Assembly (NCBI GenBank): GCA_034660035.1
Contig: JAYEIJ010000200.1
Coordinates: 1 to 22,775, forward strand
Source of the DNA: JAHEEL01 sp034660035
GTDB lineage: Bacteria > Actinomycetota > Acidimicrobiia > Spongiisociales > UBA5794
DNA length: 22,775 nucleotides
Reading direction: 5' to 3'
Shown here: piece after piece, positions 13,312 through 21,437 of the stretch
Layout: each line of letters begins with the position of its first letter
Position numbering within the stretch: the first letter of the stretch is position 1
The notes under the pieces: generated by a model
What the model was told of the DNA's origin: nothing
The model's database searches: none
The model's input: the letters and a program-made list of their open reading frames with translations, nothing else
Translations under genes and position numbers: made by a program

Positions 13312-15561
13312 ATGGCAACGCGGACCAAGCGCCGCGGGGCAACGGGGCGGAGCAAAGCGACCCCCAAGAAAACCAAACGGATCTCTCTTCGGGCCAGAAC
13401 CGTCCAAGCGCTAAGGACGGGTCGGGACCGCATCCGGGAACGGTTCGCACGTCAGAGTGATGACGTGTGGGGCGTTGTGCTCTTCGTGCTCGCCGCGCTT
13501 GTCGGCCTGTCGTTCTTCGGCCTTTCCGGGCCGATCGGTGCCGGCCTCTCCGGCTCACTGCGGTTCCTCTTCGGTATGTGGGCGTTCGCTGTGCCGGTGG
13601 TACTCGTCATCATTGGACTCTCGCTCGTCGGCGTGTGCTGCACCGAGGGTCGCGGTCGCCTGGTGGCAGGTCTTGCCGCGGTCTTCGTGGCTTCGCTGGC
13701 GTTGTTCCACCTGCTGACCGGCTCGATAGCACTGGCCGGTCACGTGGACCAGGTCAAGGAGAGTGGCGGGGCTGTCGGCGCCATCGTGGCGTTCCCGCTT
13801 CGCCGCATCGTCGGATTCTGGGGCGCTTTCCTTGTTCTCCTGGCAGGACTCGGACTCGGAACGCTCATCGTGACCGGGGCATCGATCAAGGACGTCGCCG
13901 GAACGATCGGCGCGTTCATGCAGAGTTTCCGGTCGTGGATCGGATTCGGATCCGATGAAGCCACCTCAGGACCGGTCGCGCGGACCGACGGGCCGATCGA
14001 GATCCACGAACCTGCGACGGACCCGTCGACGACCAGGCCGGAGAACGGCCCCAAGAAGTCTGCCAAGGCCCCGAAGAAGACGAAGCCGAAGCGCGTCCCG
14101 GCTCCGCAAGCGATTCCGGCTGATGGGTATCAGTTGCCGCCTCTCTCTCTCCTCGAGGCGTCGGCCTCCGAGGGGCCGAACCGTGGCGGTCTCGAACAGA
14201 CGGCCGCCGAGTTGCAGGAAGCGTTGAGTCAGCACGGCGTCGACGCCAGACTCACACGGATCGTTCCCGGCCCGACCGTGACGAGATACGAGATCGAGCT
14301 CGCCCCCGGTGTGAAGGTGTCGCGGGTCACGACGCTGTCCCACGACATCGCCTACGCCCTCGCTTCACCCGATGTGCGCATCCTCGCTCCTATCCCCGGC
14401 AAGAGCGCCATCGGCATCGAGGTGCCGAACCGGAACCGGCAGATGGTGACGCTCGGCGACATCCTGGACGGCAGCACGGCAGCGGAAGACACCGACCCGA
14501 TGCTCGTTGCCATCGGCAAGGACGTCAGCGGTAGTGCCCGCATGCTGCGCCTCACCGAGCTTCCGCACGTCCTCATCGCCGGTGCGACCGGGGCGGGGAA
14601 GTCGTCGTGCATCAATGCCCTGCTCACGTCGATCCTCATGCGCGCCCGGCCGGATGAGGTGCGGCTGATCCTCGTCGATCCGAAGCGAGTCGAACTCGGC
14701 CAGTACAACGACGTTCCCCACCTCCTCACGCGAGTCATCACGAGTCCGAAGAAAGCCGCCGACGCTCTCCAATGGGCCGTCGCCGAGATGGATCGCAGAT
14801 ACGACCTCTTGGCCGACTCGGGCGTTCGCGACATCGAGTCGTACTACGAGAAGTACGACGCGGGCGGCATCGACGAGGAGCTGTTCGATCGTTTCCCGTA
14901 CATCGTGCTCGTCGTGGATGAGCTGAACGATCTGATGATGGTCGCCGGCCGAGTAGTCGAGGACTCGATCGTTCGGATCGCCCAGATGGCGCGAGCCGTC
15001 GGAATCCACCTGGTGCTGGCTACGCAGCGGCCATCGGTGAACGTCATCACGGGTGTCATCAAGGCGAACGTGCCGTCCCGCCTGGCGTTCTCCGTTGCTT
15101 CCCAGACGGACTCCCGGGTCATCATCGATCAGGTCGGCGCCGAGAAACTTGTCGGTCTTGGTGACATGCTGGTCGTCACGGCACGGGAACCGAAGCCGGA
15201 GCGGATCCAGGGAGCATGGGTCTCCGAAGCCGAGGTCCATCGCGTCGTGGAGTTCGTGAGAGACCAGCAGAACACGGGGTACCGCGATGCTGAGGTGTTC
15301 GAGGTTGCCGAGAAGGCCACCGAAGTGAACGAAGAGTTCGAGGGCGAGGATCCCGAGATCATGCGCCAGGCGATCGAACTGGTCGTCCGGAGCCAACTGG
15401 GATCTACCTCCATGCTCCAACGCAAGCTCAGGATCGGGTTCGCGAGAGCCGGACGGGTGATGGATATTCTGGAGAACAAGGGCATCGTCGGACCCTCCGA
15501 GGGATCGAAGGCCCGGTCCGTTCTCGTGACCGAAGAGGAACTCGGCGCTCTCATTGGGTGA
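13312..15561 (+). CDS. ftsK: DNA translocase FtsK/SpoIIIE
   Basis: This septum-located hexameric ATPase pumps chromosomal DNA during division. The 749-residue product has a basic N-terminus (MATRTKRRGA…), about four membrane spans in residues 53-190, and a linker of about 80 residues rich in Lys/Pro/Thr (220-275). The motor follows, with Walker A GATGAGKSS (424-432), Walker B IVLVVDE (531-537) and LATQRPSVNVITG (569-581). The winged-helix gamma domain at about 680-749 (STSMLQRKLRIGFARAGRVM) reads the DNA orientation motifs. The linker is short compared with E. coli, as usual outside Proteobacteria. The ATG at 13312 follows a TATCGT -10 by 8 nt; an in-frame upstream start at 13222 would cross the promoter. 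Confidence 0.96.
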   Translation: MATRTKRRGATGRSKATPKKTKRISLRARTVQALRTGRDRIRERFARQSDDVWGVVLFVLAALVGLSFFGLSGPIGAGLSGSLRFLFGMWAFAVPVVLVIIGLSLVGVCCTEGRGRLVAGLAAVFVASLALFHLLTGSIALAGHVDQVKESGGAVGAIVAFPLRRIVGFWGAFLVLLAGLGLGTLIVTGASIKDVAGTIGAFMQSFRSWIGFGSDEATSGPVARTDGPIEIHEPATDPSTTRPENGPKKSAKAPKKTKPKRVPAPQAIPADGYQLPPLSLLEASASEGPNRGGLEQTAAELQEALSQHGVDARLTRIVPGPTVTRYEIELAPGVKVSRVTTLSHDIAYALASPDVRILAPIPGKSAIGIEVPNRNRQMVTLGDILDGSTAAEDTDPMLVAIGKDVSGSARMLRLTELPHVLIAGATGAGKSSCINALLTSILMRARPDEVRLILVDPKRVELGQYNDVPHLLTRVITSPKKAADALQWAVAEMDRRYDLLADSGVRDIESYYEKYDAGGIDEELFDRFPYIVLVVDELNDLMMVAGRVVEDSIVRIAQMARAVGIHLVLATQRPSVNVITGVIKANVPSRLAFSVASQTDSRVIIDQVGAEKLVGLGDMLVVTAREPKPERIQGAWVSEAEVHRVVEFVRDQQNTGYRDAEVFEVAEKATEVNEEFEGEDPEIMRQAIELVVRSQLGSTSMLQRKLRIGFARAGRVMDILENKGIVGPSEGSKARSVLVTEEELGALIG

Positions 15562-15621
15562 TCCTTTGACCGACCCCGACCTGCCGGCAAGAGAATCACG
15601 CCGCCCACCGATTCCGTCGCG

Positions 15622-15627
15622 TAATCT
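15622..15627 (+). promoter_or_regulatory. -10 element (TAATCT) of the pabBC gene
   Basis: TAATCT lies 7 nt before the ATG at 15635. A GGAG also sits 4 nt from the ATG, so both leaderless and Shine-Dalgarno initiation are possible. Confidence 0.4.
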
Positions 15628-15634
15628 GGAGTTG

Positions 15635-17440
15635 ATGATTCACGCACGACTCGACCAGTTCGACCCGGCGGGTGGGCACTCCAAGGAGTTCTCCGACCCG
15701 GAACGCGTTGTCGAGGCGCATCACATCGGCGAGGTTCTCGATGTCATCAGACAGGCCGAAGCAGCGGCCCGCGAAGGCTTCTGGTCCGTCGGCTTCGTCG
15801 CATACGAGGCTGCCCCGGCCGTCGACTCGACGCTGCCGGTGCGCGACCGCGAGCCGGGAGAGATGTTCGCTGATCTGCCGCTCGCATGGTTCGGCCTCTT
15901 CCGTGATTCGCGCGACGTTGACCCGTTCGTCGGCGAAACCCGTCTCGACGAATCCCCGTACACCGTCTCTCCCTGGATCCCGACGATGGACGAGGACACG
16001 TACGAGGAGAACGTTCACCGCGTTCGCCGCCTTATCAGGTCGGGGGACCTCGCCCAGATCAACTATGCGCTCCACCTCGATGCAGCCATCAGCGGAGATC
16101 TCGGCGAGTTCTACCGCGACCTCGTGCTCTCCCAGCGCGGAGGCAATGGGGCGTTCATCGATCTTGGGAGATACCGGATCCTGAGCGCATCGCCGCAACG
16201 GTTCTTCGCCGTCGAGGGATCGAAGATCAATGTACGGCCCACGAAGGGCACCGCTCCGCGGGGGCGCTGGTCGACAGAGGACGAGGACAACGCCGCCAAG
16301 CTCTTCGCATCGCAGAAGGACCGCGATGAGCACCAGCGGATCGTCGATCGGATAACCGGGGACCTCTCCGACATCACGCTTCCGGACACACTGGAGATCC
16401 ATGAGTTGATGAAACTCGAACGGCTCGAGACGGTGTGGCAACTCGGATCGGACATCTCGGCGGAACTCACGCCGACTGCTGGGATCGTTGACGTCTTTCG
16501 CTCGCTGTTCCCCTCAGCGGTCATCACCGGCGAACCGAAGGCCCGTGCCATGGAAGCTATCGCGACACTCGAGTGTCGGACCCGCGGCGTCTACGCCGGT
16601 GCGATCGGGTACATGGCACCGACCGACGCAGAGCGGCCGGATGCCAGTTTCAGCGTCGCCATTCGCACGCTCACCGTCGATGCCGAGGAAGGCGTGGGGG
16701 ACTACGGCGTCGGAGCGGGGATCACGGAGACGTCGGTGCCCATGGGCGAGTACGAGGAAGCCAAAGCGAAGACCCGGATCCTGGTGCAACGCCGACCGGA
16801 GATCGCGCTCTTCGAGAGCATCCGATGGGAAGAGGAACACGGCTTCTGGTGGCTCGGCCGACACCTTGAACGCATCGGGAGTTCCTGCGCGTACTTCGGG
16901 TTCTCTTTCGACGATGCATCCGTGCGCGATGCCCTGGAGGAGGCCGTTGCAGGGAAGAGCGGTGCACACGCCGTCCGGCTGGAGGTCGATCGGCTTGGCC
17001 GGAGTCTGGTCACGTTCGACCTGGACGATCTGCCACCGGCACGATGGTGGCCCAACCCCGGGCACGACCCGGTGACGTGTGCGATCGACCTGCGGGCCGT
17101 GTCGTCTGAGAGCATTTACCGCTTCCACAAGACGACGGCAAGACGTCCCTACAACGACCGTCGTATGACATTCCCCGAGGTTGACGATGTGCTGATGGTG
17201 AACGAGCGGGGTGAACTGACCGAAGCGACGACGCATAACGTTGCCGTGCAGTGCGCCGGAACGTGGGTCACTCCACCGCTCGCGTCGGGATGTTTGCCCG
17301 GAGTGCTCCGGCAGGTGCTGATCGATGAAGGGGCGCTGTCCGAAGAGGTCATCATGGTCGACGACCTGGACGGCGCAGACGGAATCGGCCTGCTGAGTTC
17401 CGTACGCGGCTGGAATTCCGCCCGACTGATCCGGCGGTAG
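15635..17440 (+). CDS. pabBC: Fused aminodeoxychorismate synthase component I / aminodeoxychorismate lyase (PabB-PabC)
   Basis: This bifunctional enzyme would turn chorismate into 4-aminobenzoate for folate. In the 601-residue product, residues about 1-385 are a chorismate-binding domain: RPTKGTAPRG with Lys204, the lysine that marks PabB as opposed to TrpE, then GEPKARAMEAIATLE (299-313), ASFSVAIRT and GVGAGITE. Residues about 392-601 are a class IV aminotransferase fold: LFESIRWEEEHGFWWLGRHL, the PLP lysine Lys499 in FHKTT, and NERGELTEATTHNVAV. The motif usually read as IVDLxRNDL is here IVDRITGDL, a visible deviation. The start at 15635 fits the family N-terminus and the upstream -10; an in-frame TTG at 15554 overlaps ftsK. 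A PabA glutaminase is not in the window. Confidence 0.9.
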   Translation: MIHARLDQFDPAGGHSKEFSDPERVVEAHHIGEVLDVIRQAEAAAREGFWSVGFVAYEAAPAVDSTLPVRDREPGEMFADLPLAWFGLFRDSRDVDPFVGETRLDESPYTVSPWIPTMDEDTYEENVHRVRRLIRSGDLAQINYALHLDAAISGDLGEFYRDLVLSQRGGNGAFIDLGRYRILSASPQRFFAVEGSKINVRPTKGTAPRGRWSTEDEDNAAKLFASQKDRDEHQRIVDRITGDLSDITLPDTLEIHELMKLERLETVWQLGSDISAELTPTAGIVDVFRSLFPSAVITGEPKARAMEAIATLECRTRGVYAGAIGYMAPTDAERPDASFSVAIRTLTVDAEEGVGDYGVGAGITETSVPMGEYEEAKAKTRILVQRRPEIALFESIRWEEEHGFWWLGRHLERIGSSCAYFGFSFDDASVRDALEEAVAGKSGAHAVRLEVDRLGRSLVTFDLDDLPPARWWPNPGHDPVTCAIDLRAVSSESIYRFHKTTARRPYNDRRMTFPEVDDVLMVNERGELTEATTHNVAVQCAGTWVTPPLASGCLPGVLRQVLIDEGALSEEVIMVDDLDGADGIGLLSSVRGWNSARLIRR

Positions 17441-17443
17441 CCT
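17438..17443 (+). promoter_or_regulatory. Possible -10 element (TAGCCT) of the TSUP transporter unit
   Basis: TAGCCT lies 8 nt before an ATG at 17452 that opens a seven-codon mini-ORF. Its first three bases are the pabBC stop codon, which makes a chance match more likely. Confidence 0.3.
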
Positions 17444-17451
17444 CCGGTCGA

Positions 17452-17475
17452 ATGTCGATCTCGTTGACCTCGTGA
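17452..17475 (+). CDS. Seven-codon mini-ORF overlapping the TSUP start
   Basis: This encodes MSISLTS. Its TGA (17473-17475) overlaps the transporter GTG (17472-17474) as GTGA, and its ATG is 8 nt after TAGCCT. The geometry copies that before the cotransporter gene at 2587-2631. It could be a coupling leader peptide, but it is so short that chance is a real alternative. Confidence 0.3.
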   Translation: MSISLTS

Positions 17476-18209
17476 ACCTTGTTGAAGGACTGATCCTCGT
17501 CGCGGCAGGTGCTGCCGCCGGGTTCATCAACGCGCTTGCAGGCGGCGGATCTGCCATCACGATCCCCATCCTCACGGAGCTGGTCGGAATCAACACGGCG
17601 AACGGGACGAACCGCATCGCCATCTTCCTCGCCAATCTGACTGCGATCGCCGGCTATCAGAAGGGCGAGGCGGTTCCCTGGCGGCGACTCAGTGTCCTCC
17701 TGATCCCGACCGTGATCGGGGCCGCCGCCGGGGCGTGGCTTTCGACGGTGACACCGCCGGACGTCCTTCGATTGATCTTCGCCGGCGTACTGCTCCTTGT
17801 TGCTGGGTCTGTGGTGCTTCGCCCATCGCGCTGGCTCGAGGATCGGGAGGCGGCGCTTCATGAGCCGTGGCGATCGCTTGTGTTCCTCGGCATCGGTTTC
17901 TACGGAGGCTTCGTTCAAGCCGGGGTCGGGTTCCTGCTCCTGGCCGGTCTTGTACTCGGTGCGGGGATGAACCTGGTCAACGGCAACGCAGCGAAGGTCG
18001 TGCTGGTGGCCGCGTACTCACCGATCGCGATCCTGCTCTTCGCCAATGCTGCCCAGGTCGATATCGTCGTCGGAGGAGTGCTGGCGGTGGGCCAGATGTC
18101 GGGAGCGTGGGCGGGGTCGCGCCTCGGCGTCCTCAAGGGCGCGGCGTGGATTCGCTGGGTGCTCGTTGTCGCTGCGGTGTTGGCTGCCGGACGTCTTGCG
18201 TTCGGATAG
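17472..18209 (+). CDS. TauE/SafE (TSUP) family membrane transporter
   Basis: This 245-residue integral membrane protein has about eight hydrophobic segments. The first reads LILVAAGAAAGFINALAGGG, followed by ITIPILTELVGINTANGTNR, the two-glycine-rich-segment pattern of the TSUP family. The second half repeats it in GFYGGFVQAGVGFLLLAGLV and NLVNGNAAKVVLVAAYSP. The internal duplication and the length are typical. Family members export sulfite, sulfoacetate or other organosulfur anions, or have unknown substrates; nothing nearby fixes the substrate. The start is a GTG with no Shine-Dalgarno, overlapping the stop of a mini-ORF. The next gene's candidate -10 overlaps its stop codon. Confidence 0.88.
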   Translation: MNLVEGLILVAAGAAAGFINALAGGGSAITIPILTELVGINTANGTNRIAIFLANLTAIAGYQKGEAVPWRRLSVLLIPTVIGAAAGAWLSTVTPPDVLRLIFAGVLLLVAGSVVLRPSRWLEDREAALHEPWRSLVFLGIGFYGGFVQAGVGFLLLAGLVLGAGMNLVNGNAAKVVLVAAYSPIAILLFANAAQVDIVVGGVLAVGQMSGAWAGSRLGVLKGAAWIRWVLVVAAVLAAGRLAFG

Positions 18210-18212
18210 GGT
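18207..18212 (+). promoter_or_regulatory. Possible -10 element (TAGGGT) of the coiled-coil gene
   Basis: TAGGGT lies 6 nt before the ATG at 18219. Its first three bases are the stop codon of the transporter gene, so the match may be partly accidental; read-through from upstream is also possible. Confidence 0.3.
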
Positions 18213-18218
18213 GAAGGT

Positions 18219-18632
18219 ATGACTGACGTCGATCTCGACCGGATGCTGCGAGAGCTCTCTGAGGTGCAGGACCGACTGAACGCCCTGCCGGAGGACGCCT
18301 TCGCAGAGCGCTACGAACTCCGCTGTCGCCAGGATGAGCTTCGTGACCAGATGACGTCGTACCGGATCGACTTCGATGCCGAGCGATCGTCGGGCGATCT
18401 GCTGTCCGAACTGTCCGGCTTGCGGGTGCGTCTGACGGAGATCGAGGGGCAGCGCATCGACATGGTTTCGCAGGCCGGTGGTAGTGGAGCCATGACCGGC
18501 GCGATGACCCCGGAAGAAGGGCTGAACCGCAAGATGGAAGAAGCCGCCGGCGCCGGGGAGATCCGCTCGAAGATCGGCCGCATCAAGGGGATCCTGATCG
18601 ACCGCGGCGTAGAGATTCCTGAGGCGCAGTAG
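18219..18632 (+). CDS. Small coiled-coil hypothetical protein
   Basis: This is a 137-residue, charged, soluble protein without a recognised domain. Residues 4-48 (LDRMLRELSEVQDRLNALPE…) and 60-80 (LLSELSGLRVRLTEIEGQRI) have heptad-like leucine spacing and probably form an antiparallel coiled coil. A Gly/Met-rich loop (AGGSGAMTGAMTP, residues 86-98) separates a last helical part (LNRKMEEAAGAGEIRSKIGR). There are no membrane spans or catalytic motifs. It begins 9 nt after the TSUP stop and is followed directly by a hairpin terminator. It may act as a scaffold or regulator, but no function can be assigned. Confidence 0.75.
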   Translation: MTDVDLDRMLRELSEVQDRLNALPEDAFAERYELRCRQDELRDQMTSYRIDFDAERSSGDLLSELSGLRVRLTEIEGQRIDMVSQAGGSGAMTGAMTPEEGLNRKMEEAAGAGEIRSKIGRIKGILIDRGVEIPEAQ

Positions 18633-18634
18633 GC

Positions 18635-18670
18635 AGCCGGTGGCCGTGGCCTGTGTGTTGCTCACCGGCT
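18635..18670 (+). terminator. Hairpin terminator after the coiled-coil gene
   Basis: AGCCGGTG (18635-18642) and CACCGGCT (18663-18670) form a perfect 8-bp stem 3 nt after the stop codon, with a 20-nt loop and TTCGGCTC following. It ends the ftsK-side gene run before the rimO unit. Confidence 0.55.
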
Positions 18671-18695
18671 TTCGGCTCTGAGCTTCTGAATCTCG

Positions 18696-18847
18696 GCTAC
18701 TCCGCTACTCCGCTACTCCGCTACTCNNNNNNNNNNNNNNNNNNNNNNNNNNNNNNNNNNNNNNNNNNNNNNNNNNNNNNNNNNNNNNNNNNNNNNNNNN
18801 NNNNNNNNNNNNNNNNNNNNNNNNNNGCTACTCCGCTACTCCGCTAC
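18696..18847 (+). repeat. Tandem repeat of GCTACTCC interrupted by an assembly gap
   Basis: The 8-bp unit runs from 18696 (three full copies plus seven bases) into a gap, and resumes at 18827 for two full copies plus five bases. True copy number is unknown. The array ends 9 bp upstream of the candidate rimO -10. Confidence 0.9.
18727..18826. other. Assembly gap of 100 N
   Basis: Exactly 100 undetermined bases, a conventional placeholder, fall within the 8-bp tandem repeat. The real length is unknown. Confidence 0.97.
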
Positions 18848-18856
18848 CCGCGACGG

Positions 18857-18862
18857 TACGCT
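18857..18862 (+). promoter_or_regulatory. -10 element (TACGCT) of the rimO–cinA–thpR operon
   Basis: TACGCT lies 8 nt before the rimO ATG at 18871 with no Shine-Dalgarno. The -35 region would fall inside the end of the tandem repeat. Confidence 0.5.
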
Positions 18863-18870
18863 TGCCGTCG

Positions 18871-20196
18871 ATGACCCCTGATGCCCCCACGATCTGGCTG
18901 ACGACGCTCGGATGCGCCAAGAACCAGGTCGACTCCGACAAGATCACCGGCATGCTCACGTCCGCCGGATACGCCGAGGCGTCGTCCCCCGAGTCCGCCG
19001 ATGTCGTGATGGTGAACACGTGCGGGTTCATCGAACCGGCCCGCCGGGAATCGGTCGACACGATCCTCGATCTTGCCGGGGCGAAGCGGGAGAACGCCAG
19101 CCTCGTCGTGGTCGGCTGCATGGCCCAGCGATACGAGACCGAACTCGCAGAGGCGCTGCCCGAGGCCGACGCCGTGTTGGGACTCGATCGCTACTCCGAA
19201 CTCGTCGATCGTCTCGACGCGCTTCGACGATGGACGCCGCTCACCATCGGTTCCGCCCGTCGGTCGCACATGGACATTCTGTACGAGACCCGGCGTCCAA
19301 CGCCGTCGACACCGTACGCATACGTGAAGGTGGCCGAAGGGTGCGACAAGCTGTGCACGTTCTGTGCGATCCCGCAGTTCCGGGGCAAGCAGCGATCACG
19401 GAGTCCGGAGAACATCCGGGATGAGATCGCCGAACTCGCCGGGGCCGGCGTCGCGGAGATCGGCCTGGTCGCTCAGGATCTTGCCGCATACGGTCGCGAC
19501 ACCGATGCTCCCGACATCGTCAAGTTGGTCCGGTACGTCTCCGATGTCGACGGACTCCGTCGCCTCCGCCTCTACTACCTGTACCCCCGCGAGATTCGCC
19601 CGGCGCTGATCGAGGAGATGGCCGGCAATCCGATCGTCGCCGACTACTTCGACCTGTCGCTCCAGCATGTCTCCGGTCGCCTGCTCCGGGAGATGAAGCG
19701 TCCCGGATCGGGGGATCAGCACCGGGACCTCATCGGCCGCATTCGCTCGGTGTCCCCGCATGCAGCCATGAGGTCGTCGTTCATCGTCGGATTCCCCGGA
19801 GAGACCGACGACGACGTAGATGACCTTGCGTCCTTTCTCGACGACGCCCAACTCGACTGGGCAGGTTTCTTCCCGTACTCACCGGAGGAGGGCACCGAAG
19901 CCGCCGTCATGGACGATCAGATTCCGGACGAAGAGAAGCAAGCCCGGCTGCGCCATCTCCAGGGCATCCAGGACGATGTCACGACGGCTCGTTCTATCGA
20001 CCAGATCGGACGGACGCTCACGGTCGTGGTCGATCAGGTTGAGGACGACCGGCCTGTGGCGCGCTCATATCGGGAAGCCCCCGAGATCGACGGTGTGATC
20101 CTCCTCGATCAAGGAGAGCCGGGGGATTGGGTCACCGCCGAGATCACCGGTGGCTACGGGACGGACCTGGACGGGATCGTGAGGGGGCCAGCGTGA
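18871..20196 (+). CDS. rimO: Ribosomal protein uS12 methylthiotransferase
   Basis: This radical-SAM enzyme adds a methylthio group to a conserved aspartate of ribosomal protein uS12. The 441-residue product has the three cysteines of the auxiliary [4Fe-4S] cluster (Cys15 in TLGCAKNQ, Cys51 in NTCGFIE, Cys83 in VGCMAQR). The radical-SAM motif CDKLCTFC gives Cys158, Cys162 and Cys165. SLQHVSGRLLREMKRPG follows, and a C-terminal TRAM domain (about 375-441) contains GRTLTVVVDQ. The LGCAKNQVDS start and SLQH motif favour RimO over MiaB. The ATG at 18871 follows a TACGCT -10 by 8 nt; a codon at 18862 would also keep the frame but lies in the promoter. Its stop overlaps the cinA start by GTGA. Confidence 0.95.
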   Translation: MTPDAPTIWLTTLGCAKNQVDSDKITGMLTSAGYAEASSPESADVVMVNTCGFIEPARRESVDTILDLAGAKRENASLVVVGCMAQRYETELAEALPEADAVLGLDRYSELVDRLDALRRWTPLTIGSARRSHMDILYETRRPTPSTPYAYVKVAEGCDKLCTFCAIPQFRGKQRSRSPENIRDEIAELAGAGVAEIGLVAQDLAAYGRDTDAPDIVKLVRYVSDVDGLRRLRLYYLYPREIRPALIEEMAGNPIVADYFDLSLQHVSGRLLREMKRPGSGDQHRDLIGRIRSVSPHAAMRSSFIVGFPGETDDDVDDLASFLDDAQLDWAGFFPYSPEEGTEAAVMDDQIPDEEKQARLRHLQGIQDDVTTARSIDQIGRTLTVVVDQVEDDRPVARSYREAPEIDGVILLDQGEPGDWVTAEITGGYGTDLDGIVRGPA

Positions 20197-21437
20197 TCGT
20201 CGAGATCCTCGCCATCGGTACGGAACTGCTGCTCGGTCAGATTGTGAACTCCAACGCGACGCGAATCGGTGAGCGACTTGCCGACGCAGGACTCGATCAC
20301 TTCCAACAGACCGTGGTCGGCGACAACGAGGCCCGTATCGCCGCCACGATTGATGCTGCCTGCTCGCGAGCCGATGCCGTGATCATCACCGGTGGCCTCG
20401 GACCCACGAAGGACGATCTGACACGCGAAGCGATCGCCCGGGCAGCCGGCGTCGAGATGATCTTCGACGAGGAGCAAGCTGAGCGGCTTCGCAAGCGGTG
20501 GGAGAGCAGCGGTCGGATCATGCCCGGATCGAACCTCCAACAGGCCGAGCGACCCGAAGGCTCGACGCTCATCGCCAATCCGAAGGGAACGGCTCCGGGC
20601 ATCCGTCTGCGGATCGGCGATACCTGGGTGTTCGCTCTGCCGGGCGTTCCGGCCGAGATGATTCCCATGCTCGAGGATTCCGTCATCCCGTTCCTGGGCG
20701 ACGGCGACGAATCGACGGTAGCGAGCCGCCTGTTGCGCACATGGGGAGAATCGGAGTCCGCGATCGGTGAACGGCTTGGCGATCTCTACGACGAGTCGAC
20801 GAACCCGACGATCGCATTCCTGGCGTCGGGCGGCGAGATCAAAATCCGGATCACTGCGAAGGCGTCGACGCGCACCGAGGCGGCGGCATTGATCGCGCCG
20901 CTCGAGGCGACGGTGCGCGAACGTCTCGGGAAGAGGGTCTTCGGCGCCGATGACGACACGGTCGAGGTAGTGGTCCTCCGCATGCTTGAGGAGCGCGGAT
21001 GGACGCTCGGGACCGCGGAGTCCGCGACTGGCGGCCTGGTCGCCGGACGGATCACCGCGGTTCCCGGTGCGAGTCGGGTGTTCCGTGGATCGATCGTCTC
21101 CTACGCGACTGAGGTCAAGGTGTCCCTCCTCGGTGTCCCTGGGGATCTGATAGCCGAGCAGGGCGCGGTGAGCGAACCCGTTGCGGTGGCGATGGCGGAC
21201 GGTGCCCGTGGGCAACTCGGCGCCGACGTCGTTGTGGCAGTCACCGGATCCGCGGGCCCAGATCCGCAAGACCAACCTGTCGGAACCGTGGTGATCGCGG
21301 TGGCGACGCCGGACGGCACCAGGGTGCGCACGTTGAGACTTCCCGGCGACCGGGAGCGTGTCCGGACCTTCGCATCAACGGCTGCTCTCCAGTTGCTGCG
21401 CATGTCGCTCCAGGGGGTCGACTGGGGGAGTCGGTGA
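20193..21437 (+). CDS. cinA: CinA family protein (COG1058 domain plus NMN amidohydrolase domain)
   Basis: The 414-residue product joins two domains. Residues about 1-170 are a MoaB/MogA-like COG1058 domain (ILAIGTELLLGQIVNSN, ITGGLGPTKDDLT) linked in other bacteria to ADP-ribose/nucleotide pyrophosphatase activity. Residues about 255-405 are a PncC-type nicotinamide-mononucleotide amidase, with Ser277 in TAESATGGLVAG and GSIVSYATEVKVSLLGV. Together they serve pyridine-nucleotide recycling and DNA-uptake-associated roles in competent species. The start is GTG at 20193 overlapping the rimO stop, with GAGGGGG upstream as a possible Shine-Dalgarno. In many actinobacteria pgsA lies between rimO and cinA; here the two genes are joined directly. 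The next gene also overlaps by GTGA. Confidence 0.94.
   Translation: MIVEILAIGTELLLGQIVNSNATRIGERLADAGLDHFQQTVVGDNEARIAATIDAACSRADAVIITGGLGPTKDDLTREAIARAAGVEMIFDEEQAERLRKRWESSGRIMPGSNLQQAERPEGSTLIANPKGTAPGIRLRIGDTWVFALPGVPAEMIPMLEDSVIPFLGDGDESTVASRLLRTWGESESAIGERLGDLYDESTNPTIAFLASGGEIKIRITAKASTRTEAAALIAPLEATVRERLGKRVFGADDDTVEVVVLRMLEERGWTLGTAESATGGLVAGRITAVPGASRVFRGSIVSYATEVKVSLLGVPGDLIAEQGAVSEPVAVAMADGARGQLGADVVVAVTGSAGPDPQDQPVGTVVIAVATPDGTRVRTLRLPGDRERVRTFASTAALQLLRMSLQGVDWGSR

Noticed and set aside
18653..18874. Open frame running through the N gap and the 8-bp repeats
   Set aside because: It is open only because the undetermined bases are read as unknown residues; the flanks are tandem repeat.
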